This document shows, one piece after another, positions 43,468 through 53,565 of a stretch of DNA of 64,000 nucleotides (the first letter of the stretch is position 1; each line of letters opens with the position of its first letter). This DNA is from Sabulitectum sp964571965 (GTDB lineage Bacteria > Fermentibacterota > Fermentibacteria > Fermentibacterales > JCC-6). Under the pieces are notes generated by a model. That model did not search any database. It was not told the origin of the DNA and saw nothing but the letters and a program-made list of their open reading frames with translations. The DNA is taken from contig CAZNFQ010000001.1 in NCBI GenBank assembly GCA_964571965.1, positions 1-64,000 on the forward strand, read 5' to 3'. Position numbers and translations under genes: made by a program.

Positions 43468-44708
43468 AAATACTGTACCTGATCCACAGAAGCTGGCCAT
43501 ACCACGGCGGTTCTGAAAGGTACGTACTTGAACACGCTCTGGCCTCGGTACGAAGAGGGCACGAAGCAGTCATTGCAACCACAGATGCCTGGGATATGTC
43601 CGCATTCGTCTCACGGGGTAAAAGGAGGATCACCCCCGCAGGGAAGATCGTCCACCGGGGAATAGAGATCATCAGATTTCCTGTGGTAAATCCTCCCTTC
43701 CAGAATTTACTGAGAGCGTTTTTGAGAAGAATCGCTCCCGGTGGGCCCGACAGGTTTTTCTATCCGAATCCCTTCGTACCTGAAATGGATAAATGGCTCA
43801 GACAGGATCATGGTTTCCACCTTGTCCACGCGAATGCCATGCCGTTCCTTATACACGGCGGCTACAGGTACTCAGTTGAAAATGAAGTTCCACTGGTAGT
43901 GGTTCCCCATGCCAACATAGGCGGTCCTGATAAACGGATAACTCCTATTCACTACTTCCGGGGGGACCAGAAGAAGATTTTTCGCGGAGCTGATCTCATG
44001 GTTGCCCAGAACAGCTTCGAAGCTTCGGTTTACCTTGAAGAATGCAGGGTCTCTCCTGAAAAGATCATTGTTCACGGAAGCGGTATCGATCCCGGGGAAT
44101 GGCACAGTGTTTCACCCGAAGATGCCTTGAAAGCTCTTTCCATCCCGGCTGGTGTTCCCATAGTATTAAGCGTTACCGCTCACTGCAGGGACAAGGGTTC
44201 CTTTACACTCCTCGATTCCGCTGTGCGCCTTTGGAAAGAAGGACTGGATTTCTTTCTTGTAATGGCGGGTCCAGTGATGGATGACTTCAGGCAGTACCTG
44301 GACGGGAAATCCGCCGAGTTGCCGGACGGGAAGCTGATCGTTCCCGGCTACATAACCGAGAAGGTCAGAAAAGACATTTTCGCCGCCGCAGGGGTTGTGG
44401 CAGCACCATCCAGACTGGATGCATTCGGAATTGTGTTACTGGACGGCTGGATATCGGGCAAACCTGTGATAGGATGTAACGCAGGGGGTATGCCCGACCT
44501 CATTCGGCACGGCAAAGACGGTTTTCTCGTCCAGTTCGATGATGCGGCAGACCTTGCCGGAAGGATAAAGGAACTGCTTGAGAACAGTGACCTGGCGGAA
44601 ACCCTGGGAAGTGCGGGAAGGGAAAAAACCCTTAGCAACCATACATGGGAAAAAGTTACGGACCGTTTCTTCCATGAACTTGAAAAGAGGGGGATTTGCA
44701 CAGGGTAA
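43464..44708 (+). CDS. Glycosyltransferase family 4
   Basis: A 414-aa GT-B enzyme. HRSWPYHGGSERYVLEHA at the N-terminus and APSRLDAFGIVLLDGWISGKPVIG in the donor domain define the family; the second Glu of EX7E is Asp here. GTG 43464 overlaps the previous stop (GTGA). It is followed by a GT2 gene whose start lies within its 3' end, continuing the coupled chain of the glycan unit. Confidence 0.9.
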   Translation: MKILYLIHRSWPYHGGSERYVLEHALASVRRGHEAVIATTDAWDMSAFVSRGKRRITPAGKIVHRGIEIIRFPVVNPPFQNLLRAFLRRIAPGGPDRFFYPNPFVPEMDKWLRQDHGFHLVHANAMPFLIHGGYRYSVENEVPLVVVPHANIGGPDKRITPIHYFRGDQKKIFRGADLMVAQNSFEASVYLEECRVSPEKIIVHGSGIDPGEWHSVSPEDALKALSIPAGVPIVLSVTAHCRDKGSFTLLDSAVRLWKEGLDFFLVMAGPVMDDFRQYLDGKSAELPDGKLIVPGYITEKVRKDIFAAAGVVAAPSRLDAFGIVLLDGWISGKPVIGCNAGGMPDLIRHGKDGFLVQFDDAADLAGRIKELLENSDLAETLGSAGREKTLSNHTWEKVTDRFFHELEKRGICTG

Positions 44709-45868
44709 CGGCGGCTGTGGTAACCTACCAGGGAGAGGGTCTTATCAGTGATCTTGCAGAAACCCTCCATGGGCTTCCGGGGGTAAAATGTGTAATTTAT
44801 GACAGCGGTTCAACGGATTCCACAACCGACCTTATATTGGAAACAATACCCCGGGCAAAACTGATCTCAGGGGAAAACAGGGGGTTTGGCCACGGAAACA
44901 ACCGCTGTATTGAAAATATCCGAAGCGAGTACACACTTCTTCTTAACAGTGACGCCCGGATAAATGAAGAATCCCTTGCCCTTCTTGTGAAATTCCTTGA
45001 TGAAAACCCGGCCTTTGCCGGCGTACAGCCCGTTGTTAAGATCTGGGGCTGGCCTCTCGTTACCGCATCCAGGGGGGTATTCCTTACAAAGTACGGAGAA
45101 GCATGGGACAGCGGATTCATGCACCTGGAACCCTTCGTTCCATCAGAGCCCCTGGAGGTGCCCGCGATCACAGCGGCGGTGTCTCTCTGGAGAACCAGCG
45201 TCTTAAGATCGGTGGGGGGATTCGACGAAGATTTCTTCATGTACTTCGAAGATGCCGATCTCTCTCTCAGGGTACAGGCGGAAGGATGGAAACTTGCCGT
45301 GGCTGCGGCCTCTGTGGCAGAGCACATGGTTGGGGCATCCAGCAGCAGGAGGGAAGCAGTTCTATGGGAACTCGCTTCTTCGGTAATAATGTTCAGAAGG
45401 TATATGGGTAGTTCCCCGGGAACTCTGCTGCGCAGAGAAATCCGTTTTCTTGCGGGTAACCTGCTCCGCGGCAGAAATCCGATACCCCGCATAAAGACCT
45501 TTCTGTCGGCTGCAGGGAAAAGTGTGAAAACGGTTGAACTTCCGGAAAGGCTCAGGTCAACGCTGTTCGGTACAGCCTCGGACATGCCTCTTAAAAGGCC
45601 TGAAAGGGGTAGCCCCGGTCCGGGCTGGCAGGGATCCCTGGCTTCCCCATGGGCAGGGGTAAGGCTGAATTCAGATAAAGTCTCGATAACACTGGAATCA
45701 ACGGGACACGCTGTAACGGGAGTACTGCTCGAAGGTGGAGGAGAAATCCTTCGAAGGTTCACCATTCCCAAAGGAGGAAGCAGAAATTACCGACTGGCAG
45801 TTCCAGCACGGGTTGTTTACATTAAATGCGACATGAATGATGACAATGTAAAGGTTGACATACAATGA
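44696..45868 (+). CDS. Glycosyltransferase family 2 (rhamnosyltransferase-like) with C-terminal extension
   Basis: A 390-aa enzyme. The GT-A core (residues 1-270) has VVTYQGEGLI, YDSGSTDSTTD, LLNSDARINEES and the acceptor-site GGFDEDFFMYFEDADLSLR, as in rhamnosyl- and related transferases. Residues about 300-390 are a strand-rich extension without family match (ends ARVVYIKCDMNDDNVKVD). The start is TTG 44696 inside the preceding gene after GAGGGGG. It overlaps the next gene by four bases. Confidence 0.88.
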   Translation: MHRVTAAVVTYQGEGLISDLAETLHGLPGVKCVIYDSGSTDSTTDLILETIPRAKLISGENRGFGHGNNRCIENIRSEYTLLLNSDARINEESLALLVKFLDENPAFAGVQPVVKIWGWPLVTASRGVFLTKYGEAWDSGFMHLEPFVPSEPLEVPAITAAVSLWRTSVLRSVGGFDEDFFMYFEDADLSLRVQAEGWKLAVAAASVAEHMVGASSSRREAVLWELASSVIMFRRYMGSSPGTLLRREIRFLAGNLLRGRNPIPRIKTFLSAAGKSVKTVELPERLRSTLFGTASDMPLKRPERGSPGPGWQGSLASPWAGVRLNSDKVSITLESTGHAVTGVLLEGGGEILRRFTIPKGGSRNYRLAVPARVVYIKCDMNDDNVKVDIQ

Positions 45869-46626
45869 CATCGGTTATTCTCGCCGGGTGGTGCGCCGCC
45901 TCTGCTGCTGTTCTCTTCCGCGGTTTCTCCACAGAACTGATCTCACTGGTTCCCCTGGCGGTTGCTGCGGGCCTTGCTTCGGGAACGGTTCTGTTCCCGG
46001 CGGCCGTGCTTCTGTTTTCACTGTGTCTCATGGCTCCTGATGCAACTCCCTGGGCTGTTCTTGCGGGAAGTCTTCTGTTCTCCGTTTCGGGCAAAGGCAT
46101 GGGGCTCAGGATAACCGGGTTCGTAATGGCAGCGTGCATTCTCTGGTTCGTCCCGGTAAGATTTTCCGTTCCCGTCCTTCTGGTGTCCGCCGCAGGCGCA
46201 TTTTTCCATAAAAGACCCGGGATCGTTTACCTTGCAGCGGCCTGCACATTCATTGTTTCAGCGCTGTTTTTCGGCATTCCCCGGAGGGCCGTGGAAGAAG
46301 ATCGCATGGCGGTTTCCAGAATAGAGAACGGTACCATCAGTTATGAAACGGAGCATCTGTACACCGGCAGCGGAGAATTGCTCCTTCCCGCACCCGTTTC
46401 CGGAAGATGGCTGATGTGGCTCGCGGTGGACCCCGGGGGCGTAAGGGATACCCTGCCCATGATAGCGGTGTGCATCGATGAGAACATGCTCTTTCTCCCC
46501 GCAGGCCCGGATACTCTGTGTTTCACCTTCCAGCCTGGAGATACCCTTAGTGTAAAGCTCATGAGGGGGTACAGGCCATTTCTTCACCCGGTTGTGCATG
46601 TATCCGCAGGAGGGGAAATACTGTGA
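45865..46626 (+). CDS. Membrane protein of the glycan cluster, unknown function
   Basis: A 253-aa protein with about six hydrophobic helices in residues 1-140 and a soluble, strand-rich C-terminal domain (about 150-253: SGRWLMWLAVDPGG, FTFQPGDTLSVKLMRGY). No known family is recognised. It is joined by four-base overlaps to the GT2 before it and the large membrane protein after it, so a role in assembling or exporting the same polymer is likely by context only. Confidence 0.65.
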   Translation: MTSVILAGWCAASAAVLFRGFSTELISLVPLAVAAGLASGTVLFPAAVLLFSLCLMAPDATPWAVLAGSLLFSVSGKGMGLRITGFVMAACILWFVPVRFSVPVLLVSAAGAFFHKRPGIVYLAAACTFIVSALFFGIPRRAVEEDRMAVSRIENGTISYETEHLYTGSGELLLPAPVSGRWLMWLAVDPGGVRDTLPMIAVCIDENMLFLPAGPDTLCFTFQPGDTLSVKLMRGYRPFLHPVVHVSAGGEIL

Positions 46627-48599
46627 GAGAATTTCTTCGTTCCCATTCCATGATGGCAGCCTCTTTTCTTTTTGCCGTGTGGGTGTTCGGTGTATGGAAG
46701 CTCACCGGCATGCCTTCCCCGGGTTTTCTCGGACGTCTGATCCCCTTTGCCTGGGTTCTGGCAGGTATTCTCTCGGGAAAATCCAGAATCAGCGCCTGGT
46801 TCACTCCCGTTTCCGTGTTCTATACAGTATCGGCATGGTTATGGATGATCTATGAACCGGGATGGCTCATTGCGGCAGGGGCAGCTGTGGCAGGGCTTAT
46901 CCTCTGGGGAATTCAGATTTCCCCAAGGGGACGCGCAGGTCTTGTCCGTGCTCTTGTGCCGGTTCTTGCAATTGTTCTGTTCACGGCAGATGTGAACAGT
47001 GACGAGGTGAGATTTGCGGAGATATCCGCATCGATCACAGGCATAACCAGTGAAAATTACGGAGAGGCGCATTTCAGATCCGGAGACATAAGTCCGGATA
47101 CGGGTCATCACACGCCTCTTTATCCCGCTCTGATATCTCCGGGGCTTCTTCTTGGAGACCGTGGTCTGAGGATCGTTCCTGTGATCATCACCTTTGCGGC
47201 AGTGCTGCTTCTGGGTAAGCTTGCAGGTCCTGTACCTGCCGCCGCGGCCGCTCTTCTTTATCCCGGCTTCAGCACCCTGGGACTGGCCATGACCGGCTGG
47301 CTGGCAGTGGGACTGTTCTCGCTATGGCTGCTCTTAAGTATGAAGCGCATGAAACTGCCTGTGCGAATCCTTATTGCTGTCATTCTGGTGGCGTTGAAAA
47401 TGAGGTACATCGGATTGGCGGCGGGAATGATACTTGTGGAATACATCTCAATGAGGAAGATAAGGGGAAAGTGGATCCTGCCGGCTTCCATCGTTGCAGG
47501 AGCCTTTCTGTTCCTTGCAGCGGACAGATACATTCTGGGAGGTGAGCTGTTCTGGTTAAGATACGGAAACTCCGGAATGATCAGACTTATATGGATGAAT
47601 CTGTTTCACCGCCCGGTGGAAACCCTGTCCAATGCCGGGTGGAGTCTTCTGGACCCCGAGGCAGGTCTTTTCTTCAGAGCCCCATGGACAATTCCTGCTC
47701 TATACGGCGTCTGGAAACTTGCAGCAAGGTCACCAGAACTCTTCAAAAAGACATTGATCCCCTCACTTCTGTACTGGGCGTTTCTCATAGTATGGTCCGC
47801 CACTTCATGGCACGGTCTGCCTGCACCTGCAGGAAGGGTGTTCCTGCCGCTGGTTCCAATGCTTGCCTTTGGTCTGGGGGAAGTGTGGAACAGAAAGGAG
47901 ACAAGGCTTCTTGTGATTCTCTCGGTGCTCTTTTCCTCCGCGGTATCAGTGTATCCACATGCCCGGTCTAATTTTGCCGACGGTACGGATACTGTAATGG
48001 CCCTTTTGGGAACTGCTTCCGGTTTCTCCATGGTGAGGAGTTCAGGTCTGTACATGTTACTGGGATTGATCCCGGCCGCGGCGTTTCTTCTTATAATGAA
48101 AAGAGACCGGTTTCCACGGGGATTCATGGTTCTGATTGTTTTCTCGGCTGCTCTTGCCGCAGGTCTTCAGGGACCCGTAAAGGACGCCGAAGACCTTTCC
48201 GGAAGGAATGTTCAGGGAGCGCTGATCTATCCCGCTGATCCCGACCCTGTAATCAGGTATTTCTGGTTCGGCAGCCGGGAGAGAATGCTCTGTATGTCAT
48301 GCGAAGGGCAATCCATCAGCTTCGAGGGCACATCTCCGGGCGATACCCTGTTAATGGAGGCGGCATCTTCAGGAGGGTTGATCGTTGTGCAGGAAGACAC
48401 CATTCTGGTGCAAACGGGTCTTCAGGCGCTTCCCGAAGAGTACCTGACCATGGGAAGAAGGCCTGGCGATACGCCTGACCTACCGGAAAACAGGCTGATG
48501 CATATCTACAAAATACCTCTCCGCTTTGCAGCAGGGAAGGTGCTGGTGGTTCACGGCGGGGGCGATCCGGTGTACATAGACAGGATAGGTGTTCTGTGA
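46623..48599 (+). CDS. Large polytopic membrane protein, GT-C/ArnT-like
   Basis: A 658-aa protein with about twelve membrane helices. The first large loop contains SDEVRFAEISASITG and then the pattern GHHTPLYPALIS, resembling the first periplasmic loop of PMT/ArnT-type GT-C glycosyltransferases, where acidic residues are catalytic. The last 130 residues are soluble. GTG 46623 overlaps the previous stop. It probably transfers a sugar from a lipid-linked donor across the membrane; the substrate is unknown. Confidence 0.75.
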   Translation: MREFLRSHSMMAASFLFAVWVFGVWKLTGMPSPGFLGRLIPFAWVLAGILSGKSRISAWFTPVSVFYTVSAWLWMIYEPGWLIAAGAAVAGLILWGIQISPRGRAGLVRALVPVLAIVLFTADVNSDEVRFAEISASITGITSENYGEAHFRSGDISPDTGHHTPLYPALISPGLLLGDRGLRIVPVIITFAAVLLLGKLAGPVPAAAAALLYPGFSTLGLAMTGWLAVGLFSLWLLLSMKRMKLPVRILIAVILVALKMRYIGLAAGMILVEYISMRKIRGKWILPASIVAGAFLFLAADRYILGGELFWLRYGNSGMIRLIWMNLFHRPVETLSNAGWSLLDPEAGLFFRAPWTIPALYGVWKLAARSPELFKKTLIPSLLYWAFLIVWSATSWHGLPAPAGRVFLPLVPMLAFGLGEVWNRKETRLLVILSVLFSSAVSVYPHARSNFADGTDTVMALLGTASGFSMVRSSGLYMLLGLIPAAAFLLIMKRDRFPRGFMVLIVFSAALAAGLQGPVKDAEDLSGRNVQGALIYPADPDPVIRYFWFGSRERMLCMSCEGQSISFEGTSPGDTLLMEAASSGGLIVVQEDTILVQTGLQALPEEYLTMGRRPGDTPDLPENRLMHIYKIPLRFAAGKVLVVHGGGDPVYIDRIGVL

Positions 48600-49402
48600 A
48601 CAGGCTTTCTGTGGTGATCCCATCCAGAAACGGCAGAGAGATACTTGGCAGGTATCTTCATGCTATCCAGAGGGAAACCGCCGACTGCGGAGGAGAACTT
48701 CTGGTGGTGGATGACTGCTCCACAGACGGCACAAGTGACTATCTGAGAGTTGAACACCCATCTGTAAAGATCATTGAAAGAACGGATGAACCTGCCTTCT
48801 GCAGAGCAGTTAACCTGGGCATGGCAAAGTCTTCAGGCTCCTATCTGCTCCTTCTGAACAACGATACCATACCTGAAAAGGGTAGCTTCAAAGCTCTTCT
48901 GAGGAAGCTTCAGAACGCAGATGAACTCACCGCCGTTGCCGTTCCTTCGATCCCAAGGCCGGACGGTACCGATGACAGTCTATTCAGAGTGGGAGTGGTG
49001 CGGGGTCTGGCAGTTACCGGACAGACAGTCTCCGGTGATCCCTATCCCTCAGGCGCCTGCGCCCTCTGGCGAAGGGAAGCCTGGGAGGCCCTGGGAGGTC
49101 TGGACTTCAGATACGCCCCCATATACTGGGAAGACGCTGACATGGGGATCAGGATGCTGAATATGGGTTATTCCATGCTTCTCTGTCCGGAAATTGCCGT
49201 TGCTCATATCCATGCATCTACAATGGGGTCGTCTGATGAGACCAGGACTCTCCGTGAACGTAACCGCTTCATCTTCATGGACGCCCATGGTCTTAATCCG
49301 GGAATGTGGCTGCCCGTTCATCTGTTCTCTGCTCTTCTGAAGCGGAACGGACACTTCCTGAAAGGTTATGCTGCCTACCTCAGATGGAGGAGGAGCAGGT
49401 GA
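48596..49402 (+). CDS. Glycosyltransferase family 2
   Basis: A 268-aa GT-A enzyme with SVVIPSRNGREIL, VDDCSTDGTSDYL, LLLNNDTIPEKG and the acceptor-site GGLDFRYAPIYWEDADMGIRM. It is the last glycosyltransferase of the 39005-49402 unit. GTG 48596 overlaps the previous stop (GTGA), and its own stop overlaps the sensor-kinase start in the same way. Confidence 0.92.
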   Translation: MNRLSVVIPSRNGREILGRYLHAIQRETADCGGELLVVDDCSTDGTSDYLRVEHPSVKIIERTDEPAFCRAVNLGMAKSSGSYLLLLNNDTIPEKGSFKALLRKLQNADELTAVAVPSIPRPDGTDDSLFRVGVVRGLAVTGQTVSGDPYPSGACALWRREAWEALGGLDFRYAPIYWEDADMGIRMLNMGYSMLLCPEIAVAHIHASTMGSSDETRTLRERNRFIFMDAHGLNPGMWLPVHLFSALLKRNGHFLKGYAAYLRWRRSR

Positions 49403-51024
49403 AAAAAGGCGCAGGCAGATTCATTCTCGGTATCGAAGGACTTACGGCACTGGTTACCGGTGCATCGGCACTTGTTGCCTTCGTTTCTGCCCTGGTCCTC
49501 TGGATCGTCATAACAGATGCCCGTTCCACCATCGAGGCCTCATCACTGGCCAGGGCCGAAAGCATATACTCTGCTCTGGGTTCCAGACCTTCCCAGAGCA
49601 AGCTGGAATCGCTTGTAAGTTCTACTGTTCCAGGCGGAGGTGTAAGGTCTGTTGCAGTTGCTTCAGGCGATGAAATAACTGCTTCGTACCCCCCGGTCTC
49701 ACGGGAAGAGATCTTCCGTGAAAACACCGTGTGCTACACAGGTTCCAGAGGATACACCATCTACCTTCTCATGGAGCTGTCTCCGGTTCTTGTGCAGGGT
49801 GGGCCTGTGGTTTTTCTCCTTGTTATCATGGGCCTTTTCCTTACGGCAGTTGCCATTCTTGTTCCCTCTTACCTCAGAAGAAGGGTTCTGGAACCTCTCA
49901 GAAGCATACTCGGGCAGGCTGACCGGGTGGAGAAGGGCAGCGGCAGGTCAGCGGAAACAGCCGGAGCATCCTTCAGAAAACTCGTGGACCTTCTTGCCCG
50001 AAAGGACAGAGAGCTGGACACGATGCGCCGGGAGGCTCTGGCGAGAGCTGAAACCGCAGAATCAAGATCAGGCGCTGTCCTGGAGGCAATGGGCTCCGCG
50101 GTGATAGTGCTCAACAGGAATAACCTGCCTACAATGTGGAACGCAAGAGCCTGCGAGATATTCGGTCCCATACAGAAGGGGGCCGGTTCTTCTCTGCTCA
50201 CCGATGTTCTTTCACCCTTCACTCAGAGGGGCATTGAAGAATGGGACGGCGACAGCGGCGGAAGAACCTACCGTTACAGAGTCACAACCAGCCAGACCGG
50301 AGAGAAGGTGGTTCTTGCAACTGACGTAACCGCCTCACTGGCTCTTGAAAGAAAACTCACGGAAGAAAGCGCTCTGGCGGACCTTGGAGCTCTCTCCGCA
50401 GGTGTTGCCCACGAGATAGGCAATGCTCTCTGTGCCCTGGAGGGTTTCATGCAGCTTCTGGGAAGGGGCAGCGATTCCGCAAGGACCAGGGAAATACTGC
50501 AGGAAGCCGAATACGAACTTGCATCCGCCGGTAAGATCGTGGAGTCTTTCAGGAACCTGGCGCAGCAGAACAGCATCGAAAGTACCATGAGCTGCAGAGA
50601 AGCTGCAGATTCTATCAGGGGTTTGTGCGAAACCTGCTCGGTGGTTTTCAGAACAGACTCGAAAATGGATGAAAACGTTTCCATACCGGGATCCGCGGTG
50701 ATAATTGGAAGAATACTGGGCAACCTTGTAAACAACGCTCTGAGGTATTCTTCCCCTGACAGCATTACGGTCACGGCGGAATGCAGGGGGGAAGAAACTT
50801 TTATATTCTCCGTTAAGGACGACGGGCCGGGTCTTCCCCCGGACCCGGAAGTGGTTTTCAGACCCATGTATACCACAGAGGGGGACAAAGGGGGTATGGG
50901 TCTCGGCCTTACAATAACAAGACGACTGGTAAGGGCCATGGGAGGTACGGTGAAGGCTTGCACCGGAAATGAAGGAGGCGCGGTTTTCACAGTTGCCATT
51001 CCTGTTTCCAGGGAGGACACATGA
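49399..51024 (+). CDS. Membrane sensor histidine kinase (NtrB-like partner of the NtrC-type regulator)
   Basis: A 541-aa protein. Helix 1 (about 12-36) and helix 2 (about 130-155) enclose a periplasmic sensor region of about 90 residues. A HAMP-like/coiled segment, a PAS domain (about 215-310), HisKA with His338 (AHEIGNAL) and a HATPase (NLVNNALRY, DDGPGLP, GMGLGLT) follow. I place the start at GTG 49399, with GGAGG five bases upstream and the GTGA overlap used throughout this operon; ATG 49384 is an alternative. Confidence 0.92.
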   Translation: MKKGAGRFILGIEGLTALVTGASALVAFVSALVLWIVITDARSTIEASSLARAESIYSALGSRPSQSKLESLVSSTVPGGGVRSVAVASGDEITASYPPVSREEIFRENTVCYTGSRGYTIYLLMELSPVLVQGGPVVFLLVIMGLFLTAVAILVPSYLRRRVLEPLRSILGQADRVEKGSGRSAETAGASFRKLVDLLARKDRELDTMRREALARAETAESRSGAVLEAMGSAVIVLNRNNLPTMWNARACEIFGPIQKGAGSSLLTDVLSPFTQRGIEEWDGDSGGRTYRYRVTTSQTGEKVVLATDVTASLALERKLTEESALADLGALSAGVAHEIGNALCALEGFMQLLGRGSDSARTREILQEAEYELASAGKIVESFRNLAQQNSIESTMSCREAADSIRGLCETCSVVFRTDSKMDENVSIPGSAVIIGRILGNLVNNALRYSSPDSITVTAECRGEETFIFSVKDDGPGLPPDPEVVFRPMYTTEGDKGGMGLGLTITRRLVRAMGGTVKACTGNEGGAVFTVAIPVSREDT

Positions 51025-52301
51025 GAAAAATACTTCTCGTGGAGGACAAAAGGGGCATGCGGACCATGCTTACAACGGCCCTTTCCGAAGAGGGCTGGAA
51101 TGTAACCGCTGTACAGGATGGCATGAGGGCCCTTGCATCTTTGAAAACTGAAAAATTCCATGTGCTTCTCACCGACGTTTGTCTTCCCGGAGACATTAAC
51201 GGGCTGGATGTTCTAAGAGCCTCTCCTCCCGGTCTTCCCGCTGTTGTAATGACAGCCTTCGGAACCATCGACCTGGCGGTGCAGGCAATGAAGATGGGAG
51301 CCTGCGATTTCATAAGCAAACCCTTCGAACTGGATGAGCTCATTGAGAAACTCGGCGCTGTGTGCAGACATTCCTCAGACTTCATGCTCGGCGGCTCACC
51401 CGGGTTCACCAAAGTACTCGAAAGAGCTGAAAGGGCCGCCGGCAGCGGTATGAACATTCTCGTATCCGGTGAAAGCGGAACCGGAAAAGAGCTTCTCGCC
51501 CGCAGAATTCACCAGCTGAGCAGACGGAAGGACGGCCCCTTCATCCCGGTGAACTGCGCCGCCATACCCGAGAATCTCATGGAAAGCGAACTTTTCGGAG
51601 CGGAAAAGGGGGCATATACCGGTTCATCCGAGGCCAGACCGGGCCGTTTCACAATGGCAATGGGGGGCATGATCTTTCTGGATGAGATCGGTGATCTGGG
51701 GCTTGCCCTTCAGGGCAAACTTCTCAGAGTACTGGAATCAGGCACATATCATTCAGTGGGCAGGGCGGAGGAACTCAGTACTGACGCTCTGGTCATATCC
51801 GCCAGCAACAGAGATCTCCGGGAGATGGTCACCGCGGGAAAATTCAGGGAAGATCTCTTCTACAGGATCGCTGAATTTCCCCTTGAACTGCCTCCGCTCA
51901 GGGAGAGGGGGGAAGACCTGGAACTGCTGGCAACGCATTTCAAGGAAAGATACGGAGGGAAGGACTTCACTCCCGGAGCACTTTATCTTCTGAAGACTTA
52001 TCCCTGGCCGGGGAATATACGTGAGATGCGCAACCATATCAGAAGGGCCTGTATCAATTCCAGGGACGGCATCATTACGGCTGATCTTCTCGAAATCACC
52101 CTGAAGGATGAAGGCGGAATGTGTACCGGTTCCCTTCTGGAAGAATCGGCAATGGCGGCGAAGAAACGGGAGTTCGAACTCATATCAGGGGCACTGAAGG
52201 AAACGGACGGCAACAGAACCAGGGCTGCGGAACTGCTGGGAGTGAGTTACAGAACCCTGCTGAACAAGCTGAAGGAAATGGAGCAGAAGCCCCATGGATA
52301 A
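51021..52301 (+). CDS. Sigma54-dependent NtrC-family response regulator
   Basis: A 426-aa regulator. Receiver 1-115 (LVEDKRG, LLTDVCLPGD, SKPFE), AAA+ domain about 125-360 with Walker A GESGTGKE near 149-156 and the sigma54-contact loop GAYTGS (GAFTGA in most members), arginine finger region, and a Fis-type helix-turn-helix at the end (NRTRAAELLGVSYRTLLNKLKEM). It is coupled by ATGA to the sensor kinase and overlaps queC by eight bases. Targets are unknown; no clear -24/-12 promoter was found in the window. Confidence 0.94.
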   Translation: MRKILLVEDKRGMRTMLTTALSEEGWNVTAVQDGMRALASLKTEKFHVLLTDVCLPGDINGLDVLRASPPGLPAVVMTAFGTIDLAVQAMKMGACDFISKPFELDELIEKLGAVCRHSSDFMLGGSPGFTKVLERAERAAGSGMNILVSGESGTGKELLARRIHQLSRRKDGPFIPVNCAAIPENLMESELFGAEKGAYTGSSEARPGRFTMAMGGMIFLDEIGDLGLALQGKLLRVLESGTYHSVGRAEELSTDALVISASNRDLREMVTAGKFREDLFYRIAEFPLELPPLRERGEDLELLATHFKERYGGKDFTPGALYLLKTYPWPGNIREMRNHIRRACINSRDGIITADLLEITLKDEGGMCTGSLLEESAMAAKKREFELISGALKETDGNRTRAAELLGVSYRTLLNKLKEMEQKPHG

Positions 52302-52962
52302 AGCAGTCATTCTTCTCAGCGGAGGGCTGGACTCCACCACGGTTGCCGCAATGGTAAGTTCCATGGGGATGGAGATCCATGCCCTTTCTTTCAGTTACGG
52401 TCAGAGACACACCATAGAACTGGATATGGCTGTAAGGACAGCAGCCAGATATCAGGCACAGGAACACGTTATCATCGATCTGGATCCGGAACCCTTCAGG
52501 GGTTCCTCTCTAACCGGGGATGGCGATGTTCCAACCTCCGGTATAACAGGCGAGATCCCGTCCACATACGTTCCTGCCAGAAACACGGTATTTCTGTCCT
52601 TTGCCCTGGGAATAGCCGAAACCAGAGATGCAGGCCATATATTCACAGGGGTGAATGCCGTTGACTACAGCGGTTATCCGGACTGCAGACCGGAATACAT
52701 TGAAGCCTTCAGGAAGCTTTCTGCCCTTGCAACCAGGACCGCCGTTCTGGGCCGGCCTCCGGTTATACACGCTCCCCTCATGCACATGACCAAGGCAGAG
52801 ATAATAAGGAAAGGGCTTGAACTGGGAGTTGATTACAGCAATACCATAAGCTGCTACAATCCGAATTCAGCCGGATTAAGCTGCGGGACCTGCGATTCCT
52901 GCAGGCTGAGGCTCAGGGCCTTCATGGAAAACGGAATGAAGGATCCGGCTCCCTATGCCTGA
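52294..52962 (+). CDS. queC: 7-cyano-7-deazaguanine synthase QueC
   Basis: A 222-aa enzyme that converts 7-carboxy-7-deazaguanine to preQ0 with ATP and ammonia. The ATP-pyrophosphatase loop is SGGLDS at 9-14, and the zinc site is Cys187, Cys197, Cys200 and Cys203. Length and motifs are standard. It begins inside the NtrC-type regulator gene, overlaps queE by eight bases, and starts the queuosine block queC-queE-queD-folE2. Confidence 0.97.
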   Translation: MDKAVILLSGGLDSTTVAAMVSSMGMEIHALSFSYGQRHTIELDMAVRTAARYQAQEHVIIDLDPEPFRGSSLTGDGDVPTSGITGEIPSTYVPARNTVFLSFALGIAETRDAGHIFTGVNAVDYSGYPDCRPEYIEAFRKLSALATRTAVLGRPPVIHAPLMHMTKAEIIRKGLELGVDYSNTISCYNPNSAGLSCGTCDSCRLRLRAFMENGMKDPAPYA

Positions 52963-53557
52963 CTATCTCGTTAAGGAGATACACCTTACACTGCAGGGTG
53001 AAGGAGCAAACACAGGCAGAACGGTGGTCCTCCTTCGTTTCGCCGGATGCAACCTTTCCTGCTCCTGGTGCGATACCGATCATTCCCCGGTCCATCCGGG
53101 TGTCAGGGGCGGGGTTTATTCCGATCCGGACCGACTGGCAGACTCCATTCTAAGCCTGTGGCCCCGGAACAGTGACCATCCTGTGGTTCTCTGCACCGGT
53201 GGAGAACCTCTGCTTCAGCTTGACCCGCCACTTGTGGACAGGCTAAGAAGCAGGAATGCTGAGATCCTTCTGGAAACCAATGGGACGATTGAGGTCCCGG
53301 ATGGTATTGACTGGGTCTGCGTAAGTCCCAAAAATGACCGTGCAGTGGTGACAAAAGGCGATGAAGTGAAGCTTGTTTGGCCTTCGGAGTCCATTGATCC
53401 TGACTTGTGGATAAAAAGGGATTTCAGGTATTTCTGGCTTCAGCCCCTTTACGGAAACGAATACGAAAAGAACCTGGAAAAGTGCATCAGACGGTGCATC
53501 GAAGACCCGCGCTGGCGGCTCGGGCTTCAGACTCACAGATTCACAGGCATTCCATAG
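52955..53557 (+). CDS. queE: 7-carboxy-7-deazaguanine synthase QueE (radical SAM)
   Basis: A 200-aa radical SAM enzyme that forms the deazaguanine ring from 6-carboxytetrahydropterin. The [4Fe-4S] motif is Cys32-x3-Cys36-x2-Cys39 (GCNLSCSWCD), preceded by LQGEGANTG, and CTGGEPLLQ follows. The short length is typical for QueE. It is coupled to queC by an eight-base overlap and lies eight bases before queD. Confidence 0.96.
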   Translation: MPDYLVKEIHLTLQGEGANTGRTVVLLRFAGCNLSCSWCDTDHSPVHPGVRGGVYSDPDRLADSILSLWPRNSDHPVVLCTGGEPLLQLDPPLVDRLRSRNAEILLETNGTIEVPDGIDWVCVSPKNDRAVVTKGDEVKLVWPSESIDPDLWIKRDFRYFWLQPLYGNEYEKNLEKCIRRCIEDPRWRLGLQTHRFTGIP

Positions 53558-53565
53558 GAGACAAA

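Noticed and set aside
44797..45771. Minus-strand open frame of 324 codons opposite the GT2 gene
   Set aside because: Ser/Arg/Pro-rich composition, no ribosome site and no family; the + strand frame has unmistakable GT2 motifs.
50274..51161. Minus-strand open frame of 295 codons opposite the sensor kinase and regulator
   Set aside because: Low-complexity Ser-rich product; the + strand encodes intact HATPase and receiver domains.
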